A stretch of DNA of 51,472 nt from CALZFJ01 sp964459845 (GCA_964459845.1 CAYWOC010000016.1:1-51472), one strand, 5' to 3'. Positions 1 to 8,735 are shown, counted from the first letter of the stretch. Made by a program: numbers and translations. The notes: a model not told the origin generated them from the sequence alone.

Positions 1-5
1 AAACT

Positions 6-79
6 GCTTCAATAGCTCAGTTGGTTAGAGCACCTGACTGTTAATCAGGGGGTCGTTGGTTCAAGTCCATCTTGAAGCG
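6..79 (+). tRNA. tRNA-Asn (anticodon GTT), copy 1
   Basis: The sequence folds as a 74-nt cloverleaf. The acceptor stem GCTTCAA pairs with TTGAAGC, the D stem is GCTC/GAGC, and the anticodon stem CCTGA/TCAGG encloses loop CTGTTAA, giving anticodon GTT for asparagine. The T loop is TTCAAGT. The T stem GTTGG/CCATC contains one T-T mismatch. The CCA end is not encoded; the discriminator base is G. It is identical to the copy at 101-174 and shares its short flanks. Confidence 0.95.
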
Positions 80-100
80 CAAAAATAGAAATAGCAAACT

Positions 101-174
101 GCTTCAATAGCTCAGTTGGTTAGAGCACCTGACTGTTAATCAGGGGGTCGTTGGTTCAAGTCCATCTTGAAGCG
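101..174 (+). tRNA. tRNA-Asn (anticodon GTT), copy 2
   Basis: This is an exact repeat of the 74-nt tRNA at 6-79, separated from it by 21 nt. It has the same anticodon GTT and the same T-T mismatch in the T stem. The repeated unit also includes the preceding bases AAACT, which points to a recent tandem duplication. The two genes are probably co-transcribed and end at the terminator just downstream. Confidence 0.95.
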
Positions 175-182
175 CATTAAGC

Positions 183-220
183 AAAGCCTTGCAAGTTGAT
201 CAACTTGTGAGGCTTTTTGT
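183..220 (+). terminator. Rho-independent terminator after the tRNA-Asn pair
   Basis: A long stem of about 15 bp runs from AAGCC near 184 to GGCTT ending near 215, with a GATC loop and a following run of T. It ends the tRNA transcript. Confidence 0.85.
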
Positions 221-282
221 TTCGGTGAATTTTTGGGGGCCGGAGCGAGAGTGGCTCAGCAAAAAAATCACAATTTTTTGGT

Positions 283-314
283 ATTGTAAATCGTTCAAAG
301 AGATTGTATTTTTG
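283..314 (+). promoter_or_regulatory. Bacteroidales-type promoter for the 358-1041 gene
   Basis: TTG at 284-286 is followed by a 20-nt spacer and TATTTTTG at 307-314, matching the Bacteroides -33 TTTG and -7 TAnnTTTG pattern. Transcription would begin near 318, which rules out an earlier start codon at 304 for the gene. Confidence 0.6.
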
Positions 315-357
315 CATTTTAGAAAAAATGTTTAAATGTAATAAAATACAACACAAA

Positions 358-1041
358 ATGAAGAGGATATTATTCGTTTGCTGTATTGCACTTGTTGTAC
401 TGACAAGTGTAAAAGCTCAGATTGTCTCAAGTGGACAATTGTCTGGAGAGGAGTTTCTAAAAGGTCTTAAAGGCTCTTATATCGAGCTGTTTTCACCAAA
501 GACGTGCCTAAATCCGCAATATGACAGTCTATGGGAGTCGGAGGCACAAAAATACGTTGATGCCTCTAAGGCTGACAGCGTTATTGCCGTTATTCAAAGG
601 GGATGCCAAGGCAGGGTAATAGGAGAGGAAGCGATTGCTTACAATAAGCAGCACGGCAGTATGCAGTTTTGCTGCTATTTCTTGCAAGGGGTAAATCGCT
701 TTGATATAAATGGCAACAGAATATCGGGTTATGATGCGGATGAGAAACTTGTTTTCTCGCATAAGTACAAATTCAAGGAAATGGATGACAATGGTAACTA
801 TATATTTGAAAGTGCTGACAACAACCGTGACGAATTCCGTTATTTTTGGTTTATGCCTGATTCTCCTGAGTCCACTTTCCATATTGAATTCAGATATGGC
901 AGCGAAAAAGCACAATTGTCGCAGATGACGGAGGGTAGATATGCCTTTTGGATGGCTGCTGGTGTTAGGGAACGTCATGATGACGAGTGGCGCAAGGGCA
1001 TAGCCTTGTTCGTGGGTGAAAGGCTTAAAAAAACACATTGA
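358..1041 (+). CDS. Secreted protein of unknown function
   Basis: The protein is 227 residues from the ATG at 358, which begins a clear signal peptide (MKRILF, a hydrophobic stretch, then a likely cut after SVKA). An upstream in-frame ATG at 304 lies inside the predicted promoter and gives no signal peptide, so 358 is preferred. The mature part is rich in aromatic and charged residues, with several Cys. I recognise no family or catalytic motif. It is probably periplasmic or secreted. It stands alone between the tRNA genes and a convergent outer-membrane protein gene. Confidence 0.7.
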   Translation: MKRILFVCCIALVVLTSVKAQIVSSGQLSGEEFLKGLKGSYIELFSPKTCLNPQYDSLWESEAQKYVDASKADSVIAVIQRGCQGRVIGEEAIAYNKQHGSMQFCCYFLQGVNRFDINGNRISGYDADEKLVFSHKYKFKEMDDNGNYIFESADNNRDEFRYFWFMPDSPESTFHIEFRYGSEKAQLSQMTEGRYAFWMAAGVRERHDDEWRKGIALFVGERLKKTH

Positions 1042-1452
1042 CACAATGCCATTGTTTTTGTAGCCGGACGAGTTTGCCGTCTGCATCCTTTGCTTGAAAT
1101 GCTCCCATAGTTCTCTGAAAGGAGGGGATGTGTTTGCAAGAAAAGTAAAAGGGCACTCGATACCACATCGAGAACCCCTCTTCGCATTAATTATGAAAAA
1201 ATTTGTGTGTAAATGTGTTATCCCATTAACTAATAATAAACAGGATGGCTTTCGCCACCATTATTATGAAAATGAAAACTAATTCTAATTACTTGTACAA
1301 AAGTAATAAACACTTTTGTTTTTTCCAAATATTTGCCGCTGAAACTTTCAAAAGGGGAGTTCGACCGGGAAATCCTGAACTTTCAAATCCTTTGGCAAGA
1401 TGGGTGGCTTCTGCGAACCAGTGAGGCTGCAAAGAGGTTTTGTCGATACACT
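1042..1452. other. Intergenic stretch between convergent genes
   Basis: No convincing gene is seen in these 411 bases. They hold a weak CTCGAT/ATCGAG hairpin near 1154-1170 and the better terminator-like hairpin at 1297-1324. Short ORFs here are non-coding shadows of the outer-membrane protein gene. Confidence 0.5.
1297..1324 (+). terminator. Probable terminator between convergent genes
   Basis: ACAAAAGT (1297-1304) pairs with ACTTTTGT (1312-1319), with a 7-nt loop, and T residues follow to 1324. It could end the plus-strand transcript from 358-1041. It lies about 130 nt past the end of the minus-strand gene. Confidence 0.5.
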
Positions 1453-2577
1453 TCAGAAAATGGCGTAGGATATACGGAAATTCAGCACAGGATACACTTT
1501 CATCTGCTTTGCAATCTTCAAGTAGTCGCCAGCTTTTCCTTGCACATTCTGCACATCGCGCGCAAGGTCGATGTCGCGGTATGTCACAATCTTCTCTTTG
1601 TGGCTTGATTGGCTGCCATATTCGTCTGTGGTTATCACGGTCTTGTATTCCACGATGCGCTCGTAGCTCATCATGCGTGGAGCGCCGCCCCAAAACATTG
1701 CTCCGCAGTCGAACGACATATTCAGGCGTTTAGCTTTGTCGATGAAACCTCCGTAGCCAAAACCTATGTATGGGCGGAACACGTTCACGAGAGCCTCGGC
1801 CCAAACGGTTCCGTCTTTGTAGGGCTCAAGGAGGAACGGCGCATGTTGCGGATTCCCATTGGCATCTTTTATGGCGTTGCCGTTCTCGTCGGTGATGTAG
1901 CGGTCCACAAATTCTCCCATGTGTACACCGATTCTGCCATATTCGCTGAATTTCTCTTTCAGAGCATCGCCCTTGTCGGGGTCGATGTATATGTCGCCAT
2001 ACAAAGGCTCTTCCACAAAGTCGGTGTTCATGATATAGTCATACAGGCCGTTGTATATTCCCACCGACACGAGTGTGGGCATCTCCTTCATGGCGTTCAC
2101 GGCGCGTGCCACCTTTTTCGGTCCGAGATAGAAACCGGCAGTGAAGTGCCAGTGCTTATTGTTGCGGAATGGATACACATCGGCAAGCAGCTTGAATGTG
2201 AACATGTCGGGCTTTCCATTGACAGTGACATTTCGGTTCACCTCAAATCCGGCAAGCTTTTCCATCAAATTCTGGGCCTTGTCGAATGTGCTGGTGGATA
2301 TAGAGGAGCCAGAAGGCTTGTAGTTCATAAGGTCGAAGTGCATAGGCACTGAGATTGGTGGCATATAAGCCACTCCGGTGCGCACTTTCACGAAGTCGCC
2401 TATCGGCATCGCCACATCCACGCCTATTCCTGTGGTGCCGAGCGTCACGCCAAGGTCGAGATGGTTGAAGAGGTTCATCTTGTGTTTAGCCTGTGCCTGT
2501 GGAATGGAATCCCCGGCATTGCACAGCATGCTCGAACCTAATATCACCGAAGCAAAGATGGTTAAAAATCTATTCAT
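1453..2577 (-). CDS. Outer-membrane beta-barrel protein, unknown ligand
   Basis: This 374-residue protein starts with a signal peptide (MNRFLTIFASVILGSSMLCNAG) and continues with alternating hydrophobic and polar strands, for example HLDLGVTLGTTGIGVDVAM. It ends in VLNFRISYAIF; a terminal Phe is the usual recognition signal for outer-membrane barrel assembly. The middle (about 190-260) is more hydrophilic and probably forms loops. It resembles the barrel proteins of unknown function that are common in Bacteroidales. No catalytic motif or TonB box is visible. It has its own promoter element at 2613-2620. Confidence 0.7.
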   Translation of the reverse strand: MNRFLTIFASVILGSSMLCNAGDSIPQAQAKHKMNLFNHLDLGVTLGTTGIGVDVAMPIGDFVKVRTGVAYMPPISVPMHFDLMNYKPSGSSISTSTFDKAQNLMEKLAGFEVNRNVTVNGKPDMFTFKLLADVYPFRNNKHWHFTAGFYLGPKKVARAVNAMKEMPTLVSVGIYNGLYDYIMNTDFVEEPLYGDIYIDPDKGDALKEKFSEYGRIGVHMGEFVDRYITDENGNAIKDANGNPQHAPFLLEPYKDGTVWAEALVNVFRPYIGFGYGGFIDKAKRLNMSFDCGAMFWGGAPRMMSYERIVEYKTVITTDEYGSQSSHKEKIVTYRDIDLARDVQNVQGKAGDYLKIAKQMKVYPVLNFRISYAIF

Positions 2578-2612
2578 ATTTCCCTAAAATTAGATTGTTC
2601 TTATTGATGCCA

Positions 2613-2620
2613 CAAAGGTA
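2613..2620 (-). promoter_or_regulatory. -7 promoter element for the outer-membrane barrel gene
   Basis: On the minus strand this reads TACCTTTG, an exact TAnnTTTG match about 35 nt upstream of the start codon at 2577. The -33 element is poor: a TTG exists only at a short spacing of 14 nt. Confidence 0.5.
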
Positions 2621-2712
2621 ATAAATTTTTGTTGCAATTTTGTGTAACTTAATTCCATATTATCATAAAATTAATTCATAAGTCGTTTTTTTGAAACATT
2701 TTAGCCACAAAA

Positions 2713-2744
2713 TTTGTTTCTTTCATAAAAGATGTTTAGCTTTG
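2713..2744 (+). promoter_or_regulatory. Strong Bacteroidales promoter for the coiled-coil lipoprotein
   Basis: TTTG at 2713-2716, a spacer of exactly 20 nt, and TAGCTTTG at 2737-2744 match the consensus fully. Transcription should begin near 2748, giving a leader of about 200 nt. Confidence 0.75.
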
Positions 2745-2949
2745 CACATTGAATATAAGGGGGTGTTATGCCCTTTTGTGTTTGAGAGATTAAGAAATTA
2801 TGCAAACCTTCAATTCGCTCAAATTATCACTTCGATAGATGAGTATATTATGTTTCGAGGGTGAATAAAATGACGGAAGCACGAGGATTGTTTGAATTTA
2901 GAAACAGAAACAAATTAATATTTTTTAATAATTCAAATCTATAGAAGAG
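2745..2949 (+). promoter_or_regulatory. Long 5' leader of the coiled-coil lipoprotein gene
   Basis: About 200 nt separate the predicted transcription start from the start codon. Near 2758-2780 a short stem can form (AAGGG with CCCTT). An ATG at 2870 opens a 24-codon reading frame that stops at 2942-2944, only 5 nt before the ATG of the main gene. This spacing would suit translational coupling or an upstream regulatory ORF. No known riboswitch fold is recognised. Confidence 0.35.
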
Positions 2950-5721
2950 ATGAAAAAACATTTTATCAACGGACTGCTCATTCTGGCAATGCTCTTTGTC
3001 AGTGTGGGTTCTTTTAGCTCTTGTAAGGACTCTAACGAGGACGACTTGGCTAAAATCGAGGTTAGCAATGCCAACCTTCAAAAGCAGATAGATGCTCTTC
3101 AGCAATCTATCCAAGACTTGAAGACTGCTTTGGAAAGCTCCAAATGCGCTTGCTCATCAAAATGGGCTGAACTTCAAGAGACTCTCAACAAATTGGCTAC
3201 TAAGGATGAACTTGGCTTGACACAAGCCGAAGTTGAGACCCTTAAAGGTCAAGTTTCGACATTGACCCAAGAGTATTCCACTCTGCAAGGAACTGTGACA
3301 ACTCTTGAAAGCCGTATTACAGCACTTGAGACTTATCGCACTCAGCTCGAAACTGTGATTATTCCTGAAATCAACCGTCGACTCGATGAGCTTGACAACA
3401 AGATTGACAACATCGGCGACATTACAATAACCATCAGTGGTCAGTCGGTTTCTATCGGTGACGTTATCAACCAACTTAATGCTCTTGCAGAATCGGCTAA
3501 GCAGACTGCTCAAGACGCTCTCAACCAAATCACAATTCTCCGCGACGAGATAAATGAGAAACTCGACACCAAGGTTGATAAGAGTGTGTTTGATAATGCT
3601 AAGACTCAACTTGAAACTGCAATCGGCAACTTGAGCAACACTATCGACGGTCTTAAGCCAGATATCCAAAAGGGTGTTGATGCATGGACTTGGATGCAAA
3701 CTGCAAAGGACCAAATCGATGCGATGGAGACTACAATCTCTGACCTTCAGAAAGAAATCACGAAACTTCAGGATAAGGACAAAACGCTTGAGACTCTCAT
3801 TAATAATGTGAAGGACAATCTTCAAGGTCAAATCGACACTATAAAGACTGACCTTGGCAAACTGAGTGATAAACTTGATGCTGAAGTCGTTCGCCTTGAC
3901 GGCAAAATCGACGCACTTGCTGGTAAGGTTGATGAAAACACTGGAAAGATTACGAATCTCACTACTCAATTAAATGATTTGGCAGACCGCGTAGCAGCAA
4001 ATGAGACTGCTATCGAGGAGCTGCAAAACAAGATGAACAAACTTACTGGTGTGGTTGATCGTCTTAACAAACTCGTTACAGGCATCATTATCCAAGCAAC
4101 CAACAACCCTGTTATCGGTTCTGTAAACTTGCCGCTTGATGTTAATTCCAACATCCTTTTGGCTCAATTCGGTTATGCACAGACAAACTTCACTTTCCCA
4201 TCTAACTCTTCTCGCGCTGAATACAACAATGAGGTGGTGTTCACTGCAAAAGATATTGAGATGCTTAAGAAAGCAGGCAACTTCAAGACTTTGTCTATCT
4301 CTGATGGCGAATGTTTGATGGACGGACCAGAGGCTGGCAAGGCAAATGCCGGTACTGTTTATTTAACAATCAACCCTAACAACGTGGATTTCACTGGCAT
4401 CGACCTTTCGTTGGTTAATAGCCAAGACACTGAATCGGCAGTTAAACTTACTTCTATCGCTAAGTCGAACAAGATTCTCACATTCGGTGTGTCAAAATCT
4501 GCAAGCGACAATGGCTTCTATGAAGCACAAGCTACAGTGAGTGAGGCTGACCTTAACAACGCTAAGATTACACTCGACAAGGCTTCTTTGAAGACCGCTC
4601 TTAAGAACGCGATCAATAACAAGACTATCGGCAACTTGGCTAACCTTTCGGCTGTTCTTCTTAATCAGTTCAACGGCAAGGTTGAAGCTAATGCATTGAA
4701 GGCTGCATGGCAAGCTCCTGATGGCAACGGCGTATTGACTAACTATGCTACATATTCTAAGTATGGTCTTGCTGCTGCTGCCTACAACCCACTCTCGTTC
4801 AAGTTCTATTATGGTCAAGCAGCTCCATCTGCATTGAGAATGCCTGTCATCACTCCTATCACTGGCAATATCATCGACCCAAGCCGCTTCCAATTCCATC
4901 TTGACATCCATTCTGACATCAAGGGTGACATCAAGGTTGATCTTGGTAAGATTTCTATCGCTGAGGATAAGGTCATCATCACCCTTACTGCAACTACTGC
5001 ATCGGGCGAGACTATAACAATCAACGGTTATGCTAAGGACGTTAAGGGTCTTATCGAAGAAATCAACAAGCAACTTGATGCTGCAAGTGCCGACATCAAC
5101 GCTCAAATCGAGAAACTCGTTGCCGACATCAACAAGCAAGTTGAAGAGATGATGAACGATGTTGCAGGTCAAATCAACGAGCAAATCAAGGACATCGTTG
5201 CCGACATCAACGCAGAGCTTAGCGGCAAACTTACCCGCGTGAACAACTACATCGAACGCTACAACCAAGTTGCAGAAAAGGTTAATGGCATAATGGAGAA
5301 TCCTAACGCTTATCTACAAGTCATGATGTGCTACAAGGGCGTTGACGGCGGATGGCATCAATTGAGCAACTCTAAGGATTATCCTACAGTTATGAACATT
5401 GCTGGTGGTAACGCCATCACTCTTCTTCCAACTACCTACACTGGCGAAATCTTGGCTTCTACTTATAAGAAGTTTATCGGTGTAACTAATGTTTGGGCTA
5501 ACGGAAACGAGGCTGTAAGTGCTGTCAATGGCGACGCTACTTGCTTGAGCCTTCTTAACAACGCTAACACAGCTTACTTGATGAACCAACCTGTCACAGG
5601 TCAAACTCACCGCGTACCATTCGCAGTAAGCAAGGCTGGATATACTTACGAAATCGTTTATTCAGCACTCGACTTCAACGGTTACACTTCTACTCGTAAG
5701 TTCTACGTTACAGTTAAATAA
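2950..5721 (+). CDS. Surface lipoprotein with long coiled coils
   Basis: This 923-residue protein has a lipoprotein signal with lipobox SFSSC (Cys25). The following KDSNEDD is acidic, like the Bacteroidetes lipoprotein export signal, so surface exposure is likely. Residues about 30-375 form heptad coiled coil (for example IDALQQSIQDLKTALES). A mixed globular region spans about 380-690, a second coiled coil with near-repeats (VADINKQVEEM, VADINAELSG) spans about 695-780, and a small C-terminal domain follows. The start resembles the DUF4988-type N-terminus of Bacteroidales lipoproteins. Codon use is strongly biased to GAC, AAG and ATC compared with neighbours, suggesting high expression, in keeping with its consensus promoter. 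The OmpA-family gene lies 52 nt downstream and is probably co-transcribed. Its role may be a stalk, adhesin or envelope spacer (inference). Confidence 0.75.
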   Translation: MKKHFINGLLILAMLFVSVGSFSSCKDSNEDDLAKIEVSNANLQKQIDALQQSIQDLKTALESSKCACSSKWAELQETLNKLATKDELGLTQAEVETLKGQVSTLTQEYSTLQGTVTTLESRITALETYRTQLETVIIPEINRRLDELDNKIDNIGDITITISGQSVSIGDVINQLNALAESAKQTAQDALNQITILRDEINEKLDTKVDKSVFDNAKTQLETAIGNLSNTIDGLKPDIQKGVDAWTWMQTAKDQIDAMETTISDLQKEITKLQDKDKTLETLINNVKDNLQGQIDTIKTDLGKLSDKLDAEVVRLDGKIDALAGKVDENTGKITNLTTQLNDLADRVAANETAIEELQNKMNKLTGVVDRLNKLVTGIIIQATNNPVIGSVNLPLDVNSNILLAQFGYAQTNFTFPSNSSRAEYNNEVVFTAKDIEMLKKAGNFKTLSISDGECLMDGPEAGKANAGTVYLTINPNNVDFTGIDLSLVNSQDTESAVKLTSIAKSNKILTFGVSKSASDNGFYEAQATVSEADLNNAKITLDKASLKTALKNAINNKTIGNLANLSAVLLNQFNGKVEANALKAAWQAPDGNGVLTNYATYSKYGLAAAAYNPLSFKFYYGQAAPSALRMPVITPITGNIIDPSRFQFHLDIHSDIKGDIKVDLGKISIAEDKVIITLTATTASGETITINGYAKDVKGLIEEINKQLDAASADINAQIEKLVADINKQVEEMMNDVAGQINEQIKDIVADINAELSGKLTRVNNYIERYNQVAEKVNGIMENPNAYLQVMMCYKGVDGGWHQLSNSKDYPTVMNIAGGNAITLLPTTYTGEILASTYKKFIGVTNVWANGNEAVSAVNGDATCLSLLNNANTAYLMNQPVTGQTHRVPFAVSKAGYTYEIVYSALDFNGYTSTRKFYVTVK

Positions 5722-5773
5722 GCAATTCACATGATTGCTATCAATTAATTATTTAACGTTAAAACTGAATAAG

Positions 5774-6889
5774 ATGAAACTAAGTAGAATATTATTATCT
5801 TCCTCTTTAATTCTGAGCAGTCTTTTTGCCACTGCTCAGGATAAAGAAGTCACAGTTTTCAATCCGCATTGGTATCTTCAAGGTCAATTCGGAGTACAGG
5901 AAACTCTTGGTGAGACCTCTTTTGGCAAGCTGATTTCACCTAATGCTCAAATAGCTTTGGGCTACAACTTCAATCCGTGCATAGGCGCACGCCTCGCTGT
6001 CAATGGATGGCAGAGCAAGGGCGCATTTGAATACAACAACAACCGCAACGTGTATAAGTGGAACTATATAGCTCCTACCGTTGATGTGACTGCCGACCTT
6101 ACTAACATCTTCGGCGGATACAGTCCAAACCGTGTGGTGGCTGTAGGCGTTTTCGCCGGTATCGGTGCCAACATCGGCTGGAAGAACGACGAGGCTGCGC
6201 AAGTTAAGCAAAGCCTGAAAGCACAAGACGTGGATGCGCTTCGCCTCTACTGGGACGGAACAAAAGCTCGCTTCGTGGGTCAATTCGGCGCAAACATCGA
6301 CTTCAAGGTAAGCAAGCGCGTGAGCCTTGGCATTGAGCTTCAAGCCAATGTGCTTCCTGACGGATACAACTCTAAGAAGGCAGGAAATGCCGACTGGTAT
6401 TTCAATGCTCTTGCAGGCGTGAAAGTTGCTCTCGGTAAGACTACAAAGACAAAGGTGGTTCCTGCTCATGTTTGCCGCAACGTAAAGCACGACACAGTGT
6501 ATGTGGATCGTGTTGTTGAGCGCGTAGTTGAGAAGCCTGTCACTGAAACAGTTGAGGCTAAGAGAGAAGTGCTTCGCCGCGACGTATTCTTCACAATCGC
6601 TAAGGTCCAAATAGAGAACAAGGAGCAGAGCAAGGTTGATGAGGTGGTTGCATTCTTGAAGAAGAATCCTGAGGCTAAGGTGACAGTCACTGGTTATGCC
6701 GACAAGGGAACTGGCAGCTTGGCCATCAACTTGCGTCTTGCAAAGGAACGTGCCAACACAGTGGCCCGCGCACTTTATGATGCCGGAATCTCAAGCGACC
6801 GTGTCATCGTGAAGAGCATGGACGAAGGTGTAGAGCAACCTTACAGAGACCCAATCCAAAACCGTGTGGCTATCTGCATCGCTGAATAA
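5774..6889 (+). CDS. OmpA-family outer-membrane protein
   Basis: It has 371 residues from the ATG at 5774, which starts the signal peptide MKLSRILLSSSLILSSLFATAQ; an earlier in-frame ATG at 5735 adds no signal and is rejected. Residues about 25-225 form a barrel with strands such as GQFGANIDFKVS. A linker rich in Val and Glu (about 230-265) follows, then a C-terminal OmpA domain with GYADKGTG and RLAKERANTV, which carry the conserved Asp and Arg that bind peptidoglycan. It anchors the outer membrane to the wall. It is 52 nt downstream of the coiled-coil lipoprotein gene with no terminator between, and ends at a strong hairpin at 6933-6996. Confidence 0.88.
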   Translation: MKLSRILLSSSLILSSLFATAQDKEVTVFNPHWYLQGQFGVQETLGETSFGKLISPNAQIALGYNFNPCIGARLAVNGWQSKGAFEYNNNRNVYKWNYIAPTVDVTADLTNIFGGYSPNRVVAVGVFAGIGANIGWKNDEAAQVKQSLKAQDVDALRLYWDGTKARFVGQFGANIDFKVSKRVSLGIELQANVLPDGYNSKKAGNADWYFNALAGVKVALGKTTKTKVVPAHVCRNVKHDTVYVDRVVERVVEKPVTETVEAKREVLRRDVFFTIAKVQIENKEQSKVDEVVAFLKKNPEAKVTVTGYADKGTGSLAINLRLAKERANTVARALYDAGISSDRVIVKSMDEGVEQPYRDPIQNRVAICIAE

Positions 6890-6932
6890 TATTCGGCAAT
6901 GAGATGCCTCCACTAATTTGATTTATACATAC

Positions 6933-6996
6933 ATATCTGCCATACCTGCCGTTATCTATATATCATAGGAACGACGTATGGCAGATATTTCTTTTT
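6933..6996 (+). terminator. Terminator after the OmpA-family gene
   Basis: ATATCTGCCATAC (6933-6945) pairs perfectly over 13 bp with GTATGGCAGATAT (6976-6988); TTCTTTTT follows. The 30-nt loop is unusually large. The next start codon is only 15 nt away at 7011. Confidence 0.75.
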
Positions 6997-7010
6997 AACA
7001 AAGGCTAATT

Positions 7011-8639
7011 ATGAGAATATTTACTCTATTTCTTGCGTCGTTTGTTGCCACAGTCTCGGCATTTGCGCAACTTAACGGTGACGGATATTACCGCTTGCAG
7101 AACTATATGTCGAAGCGTTATGCCTACGTCACCGATGACAAAGGTTCGCTCAACTACACGGCTACCACTGCCGATATGAATGCGATACAGCTATGGAAGG
7201 GCTTCGAGAAGGCCTCGTCGGATCCTGCCACTGTAATCTATCTGAAGAATGTGGACAGCAACAAATATGACATCCAGGCACAAGGCACAGGTCTTTATGC
7301 CATGCTACAGTCGCACATCACCATCCGTGCGGCATCCAATGGCACATATTATGCCTACGCTACTTCAAGCGGACTGACAAAGTATTTGGGCGACGGCGAA
7401 AAAGCCGACTGCGACGATGGCGTGCTTTCGGGAGAGACGAGCGGGCAATGGCGTTGCTGGTACATAACTCCTGTTGATGCTTCGGGCAGCAACTATTTCG
7501 GGGTTAAAGCCGAGATGAGCGTCGGCGGCAGCTATTATCAGCCATATTTCACGTCATTCCCATACTCATTTGCTTCGTCGGGTATGAAAGCCTATTATAT
7601 ATGTAAGGTTGATAACGGAATGGCTGTAATGAAGGAAATCACAGGTACAATACCTGCTGCAACTCCTGTATTCATCAAGGCTTCATCTGCCGACCCTGCA
7701 AGCAATAAGCTCAATATAGGCGGCAGTGCAAGTGCCATAGGTGGGAACTTGCTCAAGGGCGTGTATTTCAACAATTCGATGAAGACGCACTACAATCGTG
7801 TGGCATACGATGCCAGCACTATGAGGATGCTCGGAGTGACTTCCGACGGCTCTCTTGGCTACATCACGGCATCTATCGACTTCGTTCCTGCCAATGTGTC
7901 GTATCTGTCGGTTCCGGCTGGCACTCCTGCCGAATTGAAGATTGTGACCGAAGAGGAGTACAACAAGTATATCAGCTCTATTCCTACTGCAATAACGCTC
8001 GATAAGTCGGCAATGACACTTACCGAAGGCGAAAGCGGAAAGCTCACAGCTACAGTGGCTCCATCTACAGCCAATCAGACTGTGACTTGGATCTCAAGCA
8101 ACAGCGGTGTGGCAAGCGTTTCTGCCGATGGCGTTGTAAACGCAGTGAAAGCCGGAACTGCTGTAATCACAGCTACTACATCAAACGGATTGACCGCAAC
8201 TTGCGAGGTCACTGTGAAGCCGACAGTAGTGCTTGCAGCGTCAATAACTCTCGATAAGGAGTCGTTCTCGGCAGTAGAAGGTTCGGAGTTTACGCTTGTT
8301 GCGACTGTCCTTCCAGATAACACGACCAACAAGGTTGTGAACTGGACAAGCTCGCAGCCATCGGTTATAACGGTGAATCAGAATGGACTTGTGAAGATTC
8401 TTGCCGTAGGTAATGCCGTGATTACTGCAACAACAACCGATGGCACAAATCTTGCTGCTGCTTGCCAAGTCACTGGAATGTCGGGCATTGAGGAAATTCT
8501 TGGCGACAACAAGAACGGTGCAGTGAGTGTATATTCTATTGCAGGAGCTGTGGTTAAGACTGCCGCAACAGCCGACGACCTCAAGGCTCTCGAACCTGGA
8601 ATATATGTGATTGGTGGCAAGAAAATTTTGGTGAAATAG
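7011..8639 (+). CDS. Secreted protein with two BIG_2 Ig-like domains
   Basis: This 542-residue protein begins with signal peptide MRIFTLFLASFVATVSAFAQ. Residues about 20-320 are an unrecognised beta-rich region starting GDGYYRLQNY, a common opening of Bacteroidales secreted proteins. Two BIG_2 domains follow: about 325-400 (AITLDKSAMTLTEGESGKL, later GTAVITATT) and about 405-483 (SITLDKESFSAVEGSEF, later GNAVITATT). The last 50 residues (GAVSVYSIAGAVVK, ending GIYVIGGKKILVK) resemble the shortened sorting-like tails of Bacteroidales secreted proteins. No promoter consensus is seen between the preceding terminator and this gene, so expression may rely on readthrough. Confidence 0.75.
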   Translation: MRIFTLFLASFVATVSAFAQLNGDGYYRLQNYMSKRYAYVTDDKGSLNYTATTADMNAIQLWKGFEKASSDPATVIYLKNVDSNKYDIQAQGTGLYAMLQSHITIRAASNGTYYAYATSSGLTKYLGDGEKADCDDGVLSGETSGQWRCWYITPVDASGSNYFGVKAEMSVGGSYYQPYFTSFPYSFASSGMKAYYICKVDNGMAVMKEITGTIPAATPVFIKASSADPASNKLNIGGSASAIGGNLLKGVYFNNSMKTHYNRVAYDASTMRMLGVTSDGSLGYITASIDFVPANVSYLSVPAGTPAELKIVTEEEYNKYISSIPTAITLDKSAMTLTEGESGKLTATVAPSTANQTVTWISSNSGVASVSADGVVNAVKAGTAVITATTSNGLTATCEVTVKPTVVLAASITLDKESFSAVEGSEFTLVATVLPDNTTNKVVNWTSSQPSVITVNQNGLVKILAVGNAVITATTTDGTNLAAACQVTGMSGIEEILGDNKNGAVSVYSIAGAVVKTAATADDLKALEPGIYVIGGKKILVK

Positions 8640-8692
8640 CACATAATCCTCACAGGATATTAAATATAAATCCTATAGATTGGATTAGCATT

Positions 8693-8730
8693 AAAAAAGA
8701 TGGCGCACTGTGCGTCATCTTTTTTATTTT
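8693..8730 (+). terminator. Terminator after the BIG_2 protein gene
   Basis: A run of A and GATGGCGCA pairs with TGCGTCATC and a run of T, giving a stem of up to 16 bp with a very short loop at 8708-8710. The A and T tracts would let it work in both directions. Confidence 0.8.
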
Positions 8731-8735
8731 TTCAT

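Noticed and set aside
304..357. Earlier start codon for the first protein-coding gene
   Set aside because: It lies within the predicted -7 element and adds residues before a clear signal peptide; the ATG at 358 is better.
529..1086. Long minus-strand ORF opposite the first secreted protein
   Set aside because: The plus frame has a signal peptide and promoter; the minus frame has no family likeness and is a shadow.
2758..2780. GGGGG...TGTTATGC shared by the leaders near 2760 and 41893 as a common RNA motif
   Set aside because: The similarity is only about 12 bases with different flanks and no matching fold; chance is likely.
3157..3969. A 270-codon minus-strand ORF inside the coiled-coil lipoprotein gene
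   Set aside because: It arises from biased codons of the repetitive plus-strand gene and has no sensible protein features.
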